This document shows positions 18,072 to 26,695 of a DNA stretch of 64,000 bases, piece by piece. The number at the start of each line of letters is the position of its first letter. The first letter of the stretch is position 1. The position numbers and the translations under genes were made by a program. The DNA is from Microvirga antarctica (GTDB taxonomy: Bacteria > Pseudomonadota > Alphaproteobacteria > Rhizobiales > Beijerinckiaceae), in the NCBI RefSeq assembly GCF_017921815.1, contig NZ_JAGEMM010000004.1:124001-188000 (forward strand). The letters run 5' to 3'. The notes below the pieces were generated by a model. It did no database searches, was not told where the DNA came from, and saw nothing but the letters and a program-made list of their open reading frames with translations.

Positions 18072-18807
18072 TGTCGCTCTCCTGCTTGAGACGCTCGGCT
18101 GCCCCGTGCCCGAGATACGCCTCGATGACGGTGGGGTCGGCGACGAGTTGAGCCGGCGTCCCGTGGGCGATCATGCGGCCCTGGTTCAGCACGTAGGCCT
18201 CCTCGGACAGACTCATGACCGCCTGCATGACGTGCTCGATGAGCAGGATGGTGACGCCGGAATCGCGGATCTTTCTGATGGTTGCGACGATCTCGGTGAT
18301 CTCGCTGGGAATGAGGCCGGCCATCACCTCGTCGAGGAGAAGCAGCTTTGCCTCCGTGGCGAGGGCGCGCGCCAGTTCGAGGCGCTTGCGGCCCGCCACA
18401 GTCAGCGACTGCGCCGGCTGATCCAGCAGAGGACCCATCCCGACCTGCTCGCCGACAATGGCCGCCCGCTCCAGCGCCTCTGCCCGGCCACGATGACGCA
18501 GATGCGCGCCGATGGCGATGTTCTCCCGAACGGTCAGGCCGGCGAAAGGCTGCACGATCTGAAATGTGCGGGTCAGCCCAAGACGGCAGATGGCATGCGG
18601 TGGCATGCCTGTAATGTCCCGGCCCTCAAACTGGATGCGACCGGAATCGGGCGTGACAAAACCGCCGATGATCGCAAAGAGAGTGGTCTTTCCCGCTCCG
18701 TTGGGTCCGATCAAGGCGACGATCCGGCCCTGGTCGACCTTCAGGGACGCGTCGCTGACGGCCACAAGACCACCGAAGCGCTTGGTGACGTTCGATACGG
18801 ATAGCAT
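18064..18807 (-). CDS. Branched-chain amino acid-type ABC transporter ATP-binding protein (LivG-like)
   Basis: A 247-residue ABC ATPase of the LivG type. Walker A GPNGAGKT is at 34-41, followed by the LivG-specific FEGRDITGMPPHAICRLGL insert and LLLLDEVMAGL as Walker B. The signature is slightly relaxed (LTVAGRKRLELARAL for the usual LSGGQ...), as in other LivG proteins. Its ATG overlaps the end of the LivM-like gene by one base. Confidence 0.92.
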   Translation of the reverse strand: MLSVSNVTKRFGGLVAVSDASLKVDQGRIVALIGPNGAGKTTLFAIIGGFVTPDSGRIQFEGRDITGMPPHAICRLGLTRTFQIVQPFAGLTVRENIAIGAHLRHRGRAEALERAAIVGEQVGMGPLLDQPAQSLTVAGRKRLELARALATEAKLLLLDEVMAGLIPSEITEIVATIRKIRDSGVTILLIEHVMQAVMSLSEEAYVLNQGRMIAHGTPAQLVADPTVIEAYLGHGAAERLKQESDNA

Positions 18808-19793
18808 CAGCGATCCTCCGGCATGGCGGTCGGCGCGGCCCGCCTGGGGCCGATGCGGCGAGCAAGACCGACGATTCCGTCCGGCAGATAACGCAGGATG
18901 ACCATCAGCACCACGCCATAGAGCACAAGGTTCAGCCCCGGTGCGCCGCTGACGAGATGCTTCGCGGTTTCGCCGAGGCCGTGGATGATCAGGGTCCCCA
19001 CCAGTGGCCCCCAGACGGTGCCGGCGCCCCCGATGATCGGGCCCAGGAGCGCTTCAATCGACATCGTGGATCCGAAAGCGATGGGCGCATCGATGAACAG
19101 GTAGGTCTGCAGATACGCGACGCCCGCCGCACCGCCGATCGCCCCCGACAGCATCATGGCCAGCACCTTCGTGCGGAATGTGTCGATGCCCAGAGCCTTG
19201 GCGGCCTCCTCGTTCTCACGGATCGCGATGAGATAGGCGCCGAACCGCGACCGCTGCACCGCCAGCGTTATGAGCATGGCGACGACGACGAGGAACAGCA
19301 CCAGGGCATAGGTGGTGGATCGGTCGGCAAACTGAAAATTGGCGAGACCCGCCTTGTAGGGGACGAGAATGCCCTGCCCCCCGCCGCTGATCTCGAACGA
19401 ACTCGCGAGGATCCGGAGCACTTCGGCGAAAGCGAGTGTCACCAGCGCAAAGTAGGAGCCGCGCAGGCCATAGCGAAACGAGAGGGCGGCGATGAAGCCC
19501 GCCACCGCGGTCGCCGCCACGATGGCTGCGACCGCCGCAAGCCAGGGATTGATTCCCCAGCGGACCTGCAACATCGCCGTCACATAGGCGCCGGTTCCAA
19601 ACAGCGCCGCATGGCCGAACGACATCTGTCCTCCGAACCCGCCCAGCAGGTTCCAGGCGACGCTCAGGATCGCCACGATCAGCGCGTTGATGGTGAAGCC
19701 GAGCCAGAGCTGGGATGGCATGACGAGCAGTGTGAGCAGGTAGGCGCAGATCCCGCCATAAAGTACCCATTCGCCGAACGATGTCGTTTTCAT
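18807..19793 (-). CDS. Branched-chain amino acid-type ABC transporter permease (LivM-like)
   Basis: Inner-membrane permease of 328 residues with about nine hydrophobic helices. The LivM hallmark LLGGFGGQMSFGHAALFGTGAY follows the second helix. The EENEEAAKALGID loop that contacts the ATPase and GGAGTVWGPLVGT near the C-terminus are also typical. The start at 19793 gives MKTTSFGEW and an ATGA overlap with the LivH-like stop. A much longer upstream reading in this frame covers the LivH gene and is not used. Confidence 0.92.
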   Translation of the reverse strand: MKTTSFGEWVLYGGICAYLLTLLVMPSQLWLGFTINALIVAILSVAWNLLGGFGGQMSFGHAALFGTGAYVTAMLQVRWGINPWLAAVAAIVAATAVAGFIAALSFRYGLRGSYFALVTLAFAEVLRILASSFEISGGGQGILVPYKAGLANFQFADRSTTYALVLFLVVVAMLITLAVQRSRFGAYLIAIRENEEAAKALGIDTFRTKVLAMMLSGAIGGAAGVAYLQTYLFIDAPIAFGSTMSIEALLGPIIGGAGTVWGPLVGTLIIHGLGETAKHLVSGAPGLNLVLYGVVLMVILRYLPDGIVGLARRIGPRRAAPTAMPEDR

Positions 19794-20659
19794 GCTGCGC
19801 GCCGTCCAAACAGGCCTGACGGCCGAAACAGGAGGATAAGGATGAAGGCGAGGAAGATGCCGATCTGCCCGAGGCTCTCCCCGAGGAAGAGGCCGCACAA
19901 CGCCTCGATGACACCAAGCAGGAGGCCGCTGACCAGCGCCCCCATGAAGCTCCCCATGCCGCCAAGGACGACGGTCGTGAACGCGACGAGCACGAACGCG
20001 TAACCCACCTGCGGGGTCACATAGAAGGTTGGCAGGAGAAGGCAGGCGGCAGCAGCCACACAGGCCGTGCCGATGCCGAAGCACATGGCGTAGGTGTGAT
20101 CGACATCGATGCCGACGAGTTCGGCGCCACGCTTCTCGATGGCGACCGCCCGGATGGCTTTCCCGAGCCGGGTCCGGCTCATGATCAGCCAGAGGATCAC
20201 CGCGGCGACGAGGGCCGCCACGAACGCGATGACACGTGGCAGCGGGATGAAGGCCGGCCCGATCTCCACCATGGTGTAAGCGTAGGGCAGCGAGATCGTG
20301 CGCGTGTCAGACGTCCAGAAATAAAGCGCCAGATTGTCGATGATGATTGCAAGCGCGAGCGTCACGAGGAGGACATTCTGCTCCTTGCCCAGGCTGAACA
20401 CCGAGATGACACCGCGCTGCAAAACATAACCCAGGACGAAGAACACGGGCACGACGATCAGCAGAGCGAGGTAGGGATCGATCCCGAGAATGGCGTACAG
20501 AAAGTAGACGCCATAAAGCGCCAGCATCAGCAGGCTGCCATGGGCGAAATTGATGATGTGCAGGACGCCGTAGATCAGGGTGAGGCCCAGTGCAACGAGC
20601 GCGTAGATCGCGCCTGTCGTCAGACCACCCAAAATCGCCGGCAGGACCAGGGACCACAT
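19790..20659 (-). CDS. Branched-chain amino acid-type ABC transporter permease (LivH-like)
   Basis: Inner-membrane permease of 289 residues. LTTGAIYALVALGLTLIYGVLHIINFAHG near the N-terminus is the LivH signature, and the ATPase-contact loop reads RAVAIEKRGAELVGID. It lies 78 bp downstream of the receptor gene and overlaps the LivM-like gene by four bases (ATGA). Confidence 0.92.
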   Translation of the reverse strand: MWSLVLPAILGGLTTGAIYALVALGLTLIYGVLHIINFAHGSLLMLALYGVYFLYAILGIDPYLALLIVVPVFFVLGYVLQRGVISVFSLGKEQNVLLVTLALAIIIDNLALYFWTSDTRTISLPYAYTMVEIGPAFIPLPRVIAFVAALVAAVILWLIMSRTRLGKAIRAVAIEKRGAELVGIDVDHTYAMCFGIGTACVAAAACLLLPTFYVTPQVGYAFVLVAFTTVVLGGMGSFMGALVSGLLLGVIEALCGLFLGESLGQIGIFLAFILILLFRPSGLFGRRAA

Positions 20660-20737
20660 GGTACGGCTCTTTCAAACTTTGCCGGAAGGGTCGCGGGCGC
20701 GTGTAACGGCGCCCGCGAGCAGAAGGTCAGGAGCCGG

Positions 20738-21997
20738 TCAGCCCCGGGGCGGCATCGGGAAAACAGCCTCGGCGGTGGCGTATTCCTTCGGGAAAACCAG
20801 CTCGATCTTCTCACCGCGGATCTGGGTGTTGACCGGCTGGGCAGCCTCGTTGTTGCCGTTCACGAATTTGGTCGGGCCATAAGGCATGATCGAGCCAGCA
20901 TAGGTGGAACTGGCCAATGCTTCGATCAGCTTCTCGCGGTCGGGAGACGCTGCCCGCTCAAGCGAATCCGCAATGAGCTGGATGCACGCATACGCCACCA
21001 TGATGTCGTAGGTGAGATCAAGCTTGGCGTCCGCCGTCTTCTTGGCCAGTGCCTGTGATTCCGGCTTGCGGGGGTCGTACCAATGGTTGCAGTCCATGAC
21101 GTACTGGGCAGCATCGTTGTGCTCGCGAACGAATTTGATATTCGACGCTGCACCCCCGAGAATCGAGTAGATCGCCTTCGCCTCGACTTTCTGCTGGCGC
21201 AGCGTCATGGCAAGAAGCGTGTACTCGTTGAGGTAGTTCGACGGAATGATCAGGTCGGGCTTGGCGGCCTTGATGCGCAGGACGATGTTGGTGAAGTCGC
21301 GCTGCGGCGTCGGGTGGCCGATGTTCTCCACCACCGTCATGCCGATTTGCGGCAGGCGCTCGTTCAAGAGCTTGGACATATTGGAGCCGAACGGGCCGTC
21401 CTCGTAGACGATCGCCACGGTCTTCACGACATTTTTGGCATTCTGGTTGAGAAGCTTGAGGTTCTCAAGCGCGGTGCTCGTGCATTTGTTCACGCCTGGC
21501 GTGAAGCGGAAAACGTTCTTGAGGCCGCGTTCGACAACCTGCTCGGCCGTTCCAACGTCGAAGACCTGGGCGAGGTTGTAGCGTGCGGCGGCCTGCGAGC
21601 TTGCGAGACCGAGCGCGCTCGCCTGACAGCCGATGAACGCCGAGACGCCGGCTTGGGCAAGCGTGTCGACCGCCGCCGCAGCCACGTCAGGACGGGATTG
21701 CGCGTCCGCCACCACGGCTTCGAGCTTGGCGCCGCCGAGGCTCTTGATGCCGCCTGCCGCATTGATCGCCTCGATGGCGAACATGGCGCCAGCCCGAGCC
21801 TGCGTGCCATTATAGGCCAGGTTGCCGGTAAGCGGCTCGAGAATTCCCACCTTCACGGTCGGCGTCTGAGCGCGCAGTACGGTCGGAGCGGCAACGGTGC
21901 CGGCGAAAGCCGTCAGCGCAAGGCCCGAGCCGCCTACCTTGAGAAAGCCGCGGCGGCTGAGGGGAAAGGGGCCGAATTTCGTTTCGTCGTTTGACAT
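20738..21997 (-). CDS. ABC transporter substrate-binding protein (LivK/amide-type) with Tat-like signal
   Basis: Periplasmic receptor of 419 residues (peripla_BP_6). A twin-arginine signal, LSRRGFLKVGG, lies at about residues 13-23, followed by a hydrophobic stretch ending near APTVLRAQ. The mature part starts TVKVGILEPLTGNLAYNG, typical of Liv-type receptors. At 419 residues it is longer than classical LivK (about 370) and closer to the amide and urea receptor group. It opens the transporter block after leuD-like, across about 77 bp with no gene. Confidence 0.9.
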   Translation of the reverse strand: MSNDETKFGPFPLSRRGFLKVGGSGLALTAFAGTVAAPTVLRAQTPTVKVGILEPLTGNLAYNGTQARAGAMFAIEAINAAGGIKSLGGAKLEAVVADAQSRPDVAAAAVDTLAQAGVSAFIGCQASALGLASSQAAARYNLAQVFDVGTAEQVVERGLKNVFRFTPGVNKCTSTALENLKLLNQNAKNVVKTVAIVYEDGPFGSNMSKLLNERLPQIGMTVVENIGHPTPQRDFTNIVLRIKAAKPDLIIPSNYLNEYTLLAMTLRQQKVEAKAIYSILGGAASNIKFVREHNDAAQYVMDCNHWYDPRKPESQALAKKTADAKLDLTYDIMVAYACIQLIADSLERAASPDREKLIEALASSTYAGSIMPYGPTKFVNGNNEAAQPVNTQIRGEKIELVFPKEYATAEAVFPMPPRG

Positions 21998-22074
21998 TGG
22001 TTGATCCCTGAACTGGAGGTTTTCTTATGAGTTGAGCTGTCGCGTTCGCGGCAACTTTCGCCGGTGAGCTGGCC

Positions 22075-22689
22075 TCACCTGTTGATCCATTTCATCTCGT
22101 CGAGATAGCGTGCCTCGAAGCTTTCGATCTCCGGCAGGTAGCCCAATGTGAGCTCCACCTCGTCCACACCCTTCATGATGCATTCGCGCCAGAACGGGTC
22201 GATCTCGAGATTATGCAACGTCCCGTCTGGCAGCGTCACGACCTGCGAATCGAGATCAATGGAAATCTCCCGATCGGGTCCCCTCAGCAGGTCCTCTCGG
22301 AGACCTGCCACCACGTCGTGCGGAAGCCGGACCGGGATGAGGCCGTTCTTCAGACAATTGTTGTAGAAGATGTCGCCGAAGCTCGGGCCGATCAGCGCTT
22401 TGATGCCGTAGTCGGACAGCGCATAGACGGCGCCTTCGCGCGACGACCCACAGCCGAAATTCTCATCCGTCACCAGGATGCGCGCATGGCGGAAGGGCTG
22501 CTGGTTCAGCACGAAATCCGGACGCTCCGTGCCGTCGCTCTCGAACTTGAGATCATGGAACAGAAACGAGCCGTAGCCGACCGTGCGATCGACCTTGAGG
22601 AACCGCGCCGGAATGATCTGATCGGTATCGACATTGCTGCCCTCGAAGGGCGCCGCAAGAGCGGTTTCGCGAATAAAGGCGTCCATCAT
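22075..22689 (-). CDS. 3-Isopropylmalate dehydratase-type small subunit (LeuD-like)
   Basis: A 204-residue swivelling-domain subunit of an aconitase-superfamily hydro-lyase. GSNVDTDQIIPARFL near the N-terminus, NFGCGSSREGAVYAL and PSFGDIFYNNCLKNGLIPV are typical of LeuD. The sequence ATGATG gives two possible starts (22689 or 22686); the first overlaps the large-subunit stop as ATGA. Placement in a catabolic operon rather than with leuB or leuA suggests it hydrates or dehydrates another branched malate, for example citramalate or 2,3-dimethylmalate. That function is an inference. Confidence 0.88.
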   Translation of the reverse strand: MMDAFIRETALAAPFEGSNVDTDQIIPARFLKVDRTVGYGSFLFHDLKFESDGTERPDFVLNQQPFRHARILVTDENFGCGSSREGAVYALSDYGIKALIGPSFGDIFYNNCLKNGLIPVRLPHDVVAGLREDLLRGPDREISIDLDSQVVTLPDGTLHNLEIDPFWRECIMKGVDEVELTLGYLPEIESFEARYLDEMKWINR

Positions 22690-24131
22690 TGCACTCCCGA
22701 GCGAGCGCCCATGAACTGACGGACGTCCGTCAGTCTTCCGGTCAGCGCTGCGGCTGCGGCCATGGCCGGGCTCATCAGATGCGTGCGGGCGTTGGGGCCC
22801 TGGCGACCCACAAAATTCCGGTTGGATGTCGAAGCGCAGCGCTCCTGGGGCCGCACGAAATCGCCGTTCATGGCGGCACACATGGAGCACCCCGATTCCC
22901 GCCACTCGAATCCCGCGTTGCGGAAAATCGCGTCGAGCCCCTCTGCCTCCGCGGCCAGTTTGACGCCGGTCGAGCCGGGTACGACCATTGCGGGAACGAC
23001 GGCCCTGCGGCCATCGAGCACTGCGGCAGCGGAACGAAGATCCTCCAGCCGGCTGTTGGTGCAGGATCCGATGAACACCCTGTCGATGGCGATGTCCGTC
23101 AGGGCGGTGCCTGCTTCAAGGCCCATATAGCGAAGCGCGCGCGCGACGGCATCCTGCCGCTGCAAGTCGGCCTTGGGGTCGGGGCCCGGGACGTGTCCGC
23201 TGATCGGCAACGCGTCCTCGGGGCTCGTTCCCCAGGTAACCATCGGCTCGATCGCGCTGCCGTCGATCGACACTTCACTGTCGAATCGGGCGTCATCCCC
23301 GCTCGGAAGCGTGCGCCAATAGCTGACCGCCGCATCCCAATCCTGCTCATTCGGCGCGAAAGGTCGGCCGTGGAGATAGGCAAATGTCGTGTCATCCGGT
23401 GCGACCATCCCGCATCGAGCCGCTGCCTCGATCGACATGTTGCAAATGGTCAGGCGCTCTTCGATGCTCATCGCCCGCACGACGGCGCCCGCATACTCGA
23501 TAGCATGCCCGCCGGCCCCGGCCGCGCCGATCTTGCCGATGATGGCGAGGATGACATCCTTTGCGTGCACTCCCCTTGCCAGACGCCCGTCGATCGTGAT
23601 GCGCATGGTCTTCGGACGGGCCTGCCAGAGCGTCTGGGTGGCCATCACATGGGCGTTCTCGGATTGGCCGATCCCGAAGGCGATGGCGCCCAGGGCCCCG
23701 TGCGTCGATGTGTGACTGTCACTGCAGACGAGGGTTAGCCCGGGAAGTGTGATGCCTTGCTCCGGACCCACAACGTGCACAATCCCCTGACGCGGATCGC
23801 GCAAGCCGAAATTGCGAATTCCGCCCCAACTCATGTTCTCGTCGAACTGGCTGATCATCCGGGCAATTTCGGGCGTCGCGGCGTCGCCGATCATCCGCCC
23901 GGTTGTGGGGACGTAATGGTCGGGCGTGCCGAACATCTGTTTGGGCTTGCGAACGGTCAGGCCGCGCCGCTTCATGTCCGCAAAAGCGTGGAACGAGCCC
24001 TCGTGAATGATATCGCGATCAATGTAGATCAGCGATGGCCCCTGAGCGCGCGCGACGACCACGTGACGATCCCAGATCTTGTCGAACATGGCCTTCGTGC
24101 GACTGCCCGCGTCACCCATGTGGTCCGTCAT
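22686..24131 (-). CDS. 3-Isopropylmalate dehydratase-type large subunit (LeuC-like), [4Fe-4S] hydro-lyase
   Basis: A 481-residue aconitase-family subunit. Fe-S ligands are seen at C357 (GSCTNSRLED), C415 and C418 (GCSMCAAMNGD). The substrate-side motifs VCSDSHTSTHGALGA and AFGIGQSENAHVMATQTLWQ also match LeuC. The start at 24131 was chosen because homology starts with the FDKIW region soon after and AAGGGG precedes it; the in-frame reading further upstream overlaps the deacetylase-fold gene. It pairs with the small subunit that overlaps it. The operon context argues for a catabolic dehydratase such as the DmdA type rather than leucine synthesis. Confidence 0.88.
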   Translation of the reverse strand: MTDHMGDAGSRTKAMFDKIWDRHVVVARAQGPSLIYIDRDIIHEGSFHAFADMKRRGLTVRKPKQMFGTPDHYVPTTGRMIGDAATPEIARMISQFDENMSWGGIRNFGLRDPRQGIVHVVGPEQGITLPGLTLVCSDSHTSTHGALGAIAFGIGQSENAHVMATQTLWQARPKTMRITIDGRLARGVHAKDVILAIIGKIGAAGAGGHAIEYAGAVVRAMSIEERLTICNMSIEAAARCGMVAPDDTTFAYLHGRPFAPNEQDWDAAVSYWRTLPSGDDARFDSEVSIDGSAIEPMVTWGTSPEDALPISGHVPGPDPKADLQRQDAVARALRYMGLEAGTALTDIAIDRVFIGSCTNSRLEDLRSAAAVLDGRRAVVPAMVVPGSTGVKLAAEAEGLDAIFRNAGFEWRESGCSMCAAMNGDFVRPQERCASTSNRNFVGRQGPNARTHLMSPAMAAAAALTGRLTDVRQFMGARSGVQ

Positions 24132-24156
24132 GCCCGATCCCCTTCTTGCTTCGGGT

Positions 24157-25086
24157 TCATGCGTCACTCTGCTCGCGAAAGGCTGCCAGGATCTGTGCCC
24201 CCGTTGCCGGCCAAACCGCATCGTGGCCGAGAATGTAGTCCAGCGCCTCGCGCACGTAACTGACGCGATACGGCACGCCAGACACCCAGGCATGGAGCGG
24301 AATGCTCATGACCCGCCCGCCATACTGCTCGGCTTCACGATAGAGCACGTCGAACCGGTCCTTGAGCTGTTGGACCCACGAATCCTCGGGATGATGGAAA
24401 TCCATCAGGACTGTGCGGTCGTCGGTTTCGTAGGCGTTCGGCATGGCGAAGATCGGACCCGACTCCGTCTTCATGGCGTAGGGCATATCGTCATTGGCCC
24501 AGTCGCACGCATAGGCGATGCCGTGTTCGGCCAGGATATCGGGCGTTGCGTAGGATTGCGCGCGTCCAGGCGACAGCCAGCCGGTCACGGGCTGGCCGGA
24601 TGCCTCGCGCAGCAGGCGCAGGGTATGGCCCACCAGATGGCTCTCCTCCTCACGCGACAAGCCGCTATGATGCACATGCTCCATGTCGAGACCATGGCCG
24701 ACGATCTCCATCCCGGCGGAGACGAGATCGGCCAGCATCAAGGGGTAGCGCTCGGCAAGGATTCCGTTGACGGCGACAGAAGCCGGAATGTTTCTTTCCT
24801 GAAGCACCTCGAGAATACGATAGATGCCGACGCGGTTGCCGTAGTCGCGATTGGTGTAGTGGCGGAAATCCGGGAAAGGCATCGTCAGGCTGCCGGGCGC
24901 CCGAAACGGCTTGCCGGTCATGTCGAGGGGAAACCACTGCACGGCGGGCATCACCCACAGCGCAATGCGCGCACCGTTCGGCCACACGATGGGCTTGCGG
25001 TCGAAGAGATGAGACCAGCTATAGCGGTCGTGGTCCATTCCATGACGGCGCGCCGGGTAAATCAGATAGTCGTCTGGGAGAGGCAT
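24157..25086 (-). CDS. Polysaccharide deacetylase-family protein (cyclic amidase/imidase-like), copy 1
   Basis: A 309-residue NodB-fold hydrolase without a signal peptide, so it is probably cytoplasmic. Motifs shared with copy 2 are RDYGNRVG at about 80-87 and a GHG metal-site segment at 130-132 (SHG in copy 2). Small cytoplasmic members of this family include allantoinase PuuE and bacterial cyclic imide hydrolases, which open C-N bonds in rings. The neighbours are an isochorismatase-fold amidohydrolase, a second copy and a LeuCD pair. This suggests ring opening of an imide, hydantoin or lactam-like compound rather than chitin chemistry. The substrate is inferred. Confidence 0.8.
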   Translation of the reverse strand: MPLPDDYLIYPARRHGMDHDRYSWSHLFDRKPIVWPNGARIALWVMPAVQWFPLDMTGKPFRAPGSLTMPFPDFRHYTNRDYGNRVGIYRILEVLQERNIPASVAVNGILAERYPLMLADLVSAGMEIVGHGLDMEHVHHSGLSREEESHLVGHTLRLLREASGQPVTGWLSPGRAQSYATPDILAEHGIAYACDWANDDMPYAMKTESGPIFAMPNAYETDDRTVLMDFHHPEDSWVQQLKDRFDVLYREAEQYGGRVMSIPLHAWVSGVPYRVSYVREALDYILGHDAVWPATGAQILAAFREQSDA

Positions 25087-25102
25087 GATGGTGTGTCCTC
25101 AC

Positions 25103-26011
25103 TCAAGCCTGAAGCGCGGCGATGTCGGCGGCCATGCGGTCATAGGAATGAGCATAATAATGCTCCGCGATCTCGCGTCCGGTCGCGAGCCAGACGTCGT
25201 CATGCTTGGCGATGTGCTGCAGCGCCTCCGCGAAAGGCTCGATGCGATGAGGCTGCCCCACGAGGTAAGGGTGCAGCGGGATGCACATCACCGTGCCTGA
25301 GCGCTCGCCTTCCGCGTAAAGCTGATCGAACTGCCGCTTGATGATTTCGCCATAATGGCGCGGGGAGGAGAGGTTCGAATTGTAGACGATGACGTCGTTC
25401 ATCTCGAGCGAGTAGGGCATGCTGATCAGGCGGCCGGATTTCACGTTGACCGGCATGGGCTGATCGTCGTGGAAGAGATCGCAGGTGTAGAGAAGGCCAT
25501 ATTCAGCGAGAAGATCCATCGTCCAAGGGTTGTTCGACAGAGCAGGTGCAAGCCAACCCGCGAGCGCCTGTCCGGTCCATTTGCGGATCGTCTCGATGGA
25601 ATCCTCGATGATCGCGCGCTCCTGGTCGGGGCTCATGCCGTAGGTGTATCGGGTGTTGTAGATGCCGTGGGAGTAGAACTCCCAGCCACGCTTGGCACAC
25701 GCCTCGATGATCTCCGGGTGATGCTCGCAAAGCGCGACGTTAAGCGATACGGACCCGCGAATTCCCGCGTTATCCATCGCCTCCATCATGCGCCACCAGC
25801 CGGCACGATTGCCGTAATCGCGCTGGGAATAGGCCAGGACATCCGGCAGGGGCCGGCTCCACGGCACACGCTGCGGGTTCGGCGGCGGTGCGTACTCGTA
25901 GTATTCCACGTTCGGTGCGACCCAGACGGCAATCTTGGCGCCGTTGGGCCAGGTGATCTTCGGGCGCCGGTTATAGGGGATGAAGCCATAGAGGCCTGGA
26001 TCACTCGACAT
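25103..26011 (-). CDS. Polysaccharide deacetylase-family protein (cyclic amidase/imidase-like), copy 2
   Basis: A 302-residue NodB-fold hydrolase without a signal peptide. It has RDYGNRAG at 64-71, the metal-site segment YSHG at 113-116 and IPLHPYLVGQPHRI near the C-terminus. It is clearly related to copy 1 but diverged, so the two may act on different substrates or form a hetero-oligomer. It lies 9 bp after the isochorismatase-fold gene and 16 bp before copy 1. Acetylated-glycan activity is less likely because both copies are cytoplasmic and sit in a small-molecule catabolic operon. Confidence 0.8.
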   Translation of the reverse strand: MSSDPGLYGFIPYNRRPKITWPNGAKIAVWVAPNVEYYEYAPPPNPQRVPWSRPLPDVLAYSQRDYGNRAGWWRMMEAMDNAGIRGSVSLNVALCEHHPEIIEACAKRGWEFYSHGIYNTRYTYGMSPDQERAIIEDSIETIRKWTGQALAGWLAPALSNNPWTMDLLAEYGLLYTCDLFHDDQPMPVNVKSGRLISMPYSLEMNDVIVYNSNLSSPRHYGEIIKRQFDQLYAEGERSGTVMCIPLHPYLVGQPHRIEPFAEALQHIAKHDDVWLATGREIAEHYYAHSYDRMAADIAALQA

Positions 26012-26020
26012 CGCGCTACC

Positions 26021-26695
26021 TTAGGTGGCTGGCTTGTAGGATTCGTAATACGCAAGCACGTCGGCAACCGGCACGACGTCACCGTACTTGATGGCAATGT
26101 CGTAGAGGTTGGCGAAGTGCGGGCTCTCGTGCTTGTCCGCCACGCATTCCTCCGGCACGACGACGCGGTAGCCGTGTGAGAGCGCATCGACGACGCTGGC
26201 GCGTACGCAGCCCGAGGTCGAGCCCCCAGTGAGGATCACCGTGTCGCACCGATGCCACACCATCAGTGAGGGAATATGCGTCTCGTGAAACACGGAGGCC
26301 ATGCGTTTGTTGACGATGACGTCGACGACGTGGTCGATGGCAAGACGGTCATCGAATTCGGCTCTGCGCGAGCCCACTTTGATATTCTGCAGTGAATCAG
26401 GCGTATTGCTCCGCGTGCCCCAGACGCCGCAATCCTCGCCGGATTCCATGTAGGCGACGTACGTCCATACAACGGGCAACTGCTTGGCCCTGGCAATGGT
26501 GGAAAGCCGATTGATGTGGTCGATCTGCTGCGGATCGGTCTCATAGGCGCCGGCGAATTCGCCGACATTCGTGTACGCCTTCTGCAGATCGATATTAATG
26601 AGAATCGGCTTCTTGCCGAACCCAAAACGTGGACGAACCGGCTTGGCCTTGATCGCCTCATACAACTCGCGGGCCGTCTTGGTCGAAAGCTCCAC
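26021..26695 (-). CDS. Isochorismatase-family cysteine hydrolase (N-carbamoylsarcosine/maleamate amidohydrolase-like)
   Basis: A 224-residue hydrolase with the family catalytic triad: D36 (INIDLQKAY), K130 (VNKRMAS) and C163 (GGSTSGCVRAS), plus the cis-peptide-type GG just before. The N-terminal extension of about 28 residues resembles N-carbamoylsarcosine amidase. Enzymes of this type hydrolyse ureido or amide groups, including maleamate and half-amides. It is the first gene of the minus-strand operon and faces the GntR regulator. I infer that it cleaves the amide left after ring opening by the two deacetylase-fold enzymes. Confidence 0.85.
   Translation of the reverse strand: MELSTKTARELYEAIKAKPVRPRFGFGKKPILINIDLQKAYTNVGEFAGAYETDPQQIDHINRLSTIARAKQLPVVWTYVAYMESGEDCGVWGTRSNTPDSLQNIKVGSRRAEFDDRLAIDHVVDVIVNKRMASVFHETHIPSLMVWHRCDTVILTGGSTSGCVRASVVDALSHGYRVVVPEECVADKHESPHFANLYDIAIKYGDVVPVADVLAYYESYKPAT

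Noticed and set aside
22686..24131. Reading the LeuCD pair as the leucine biosynthesis enzymes
   Set aside because: No leuA or leuB nearby, and the genes are embedded in a catabolic operon with its own importer and regulator. Not excluded, but less likely.
24079..25341. Open frame of 420 codons on the plus strand opposite the two deacetylase-fold genes
   Set aside because: Shadow of the coding minus strand, with no recognisable motif.
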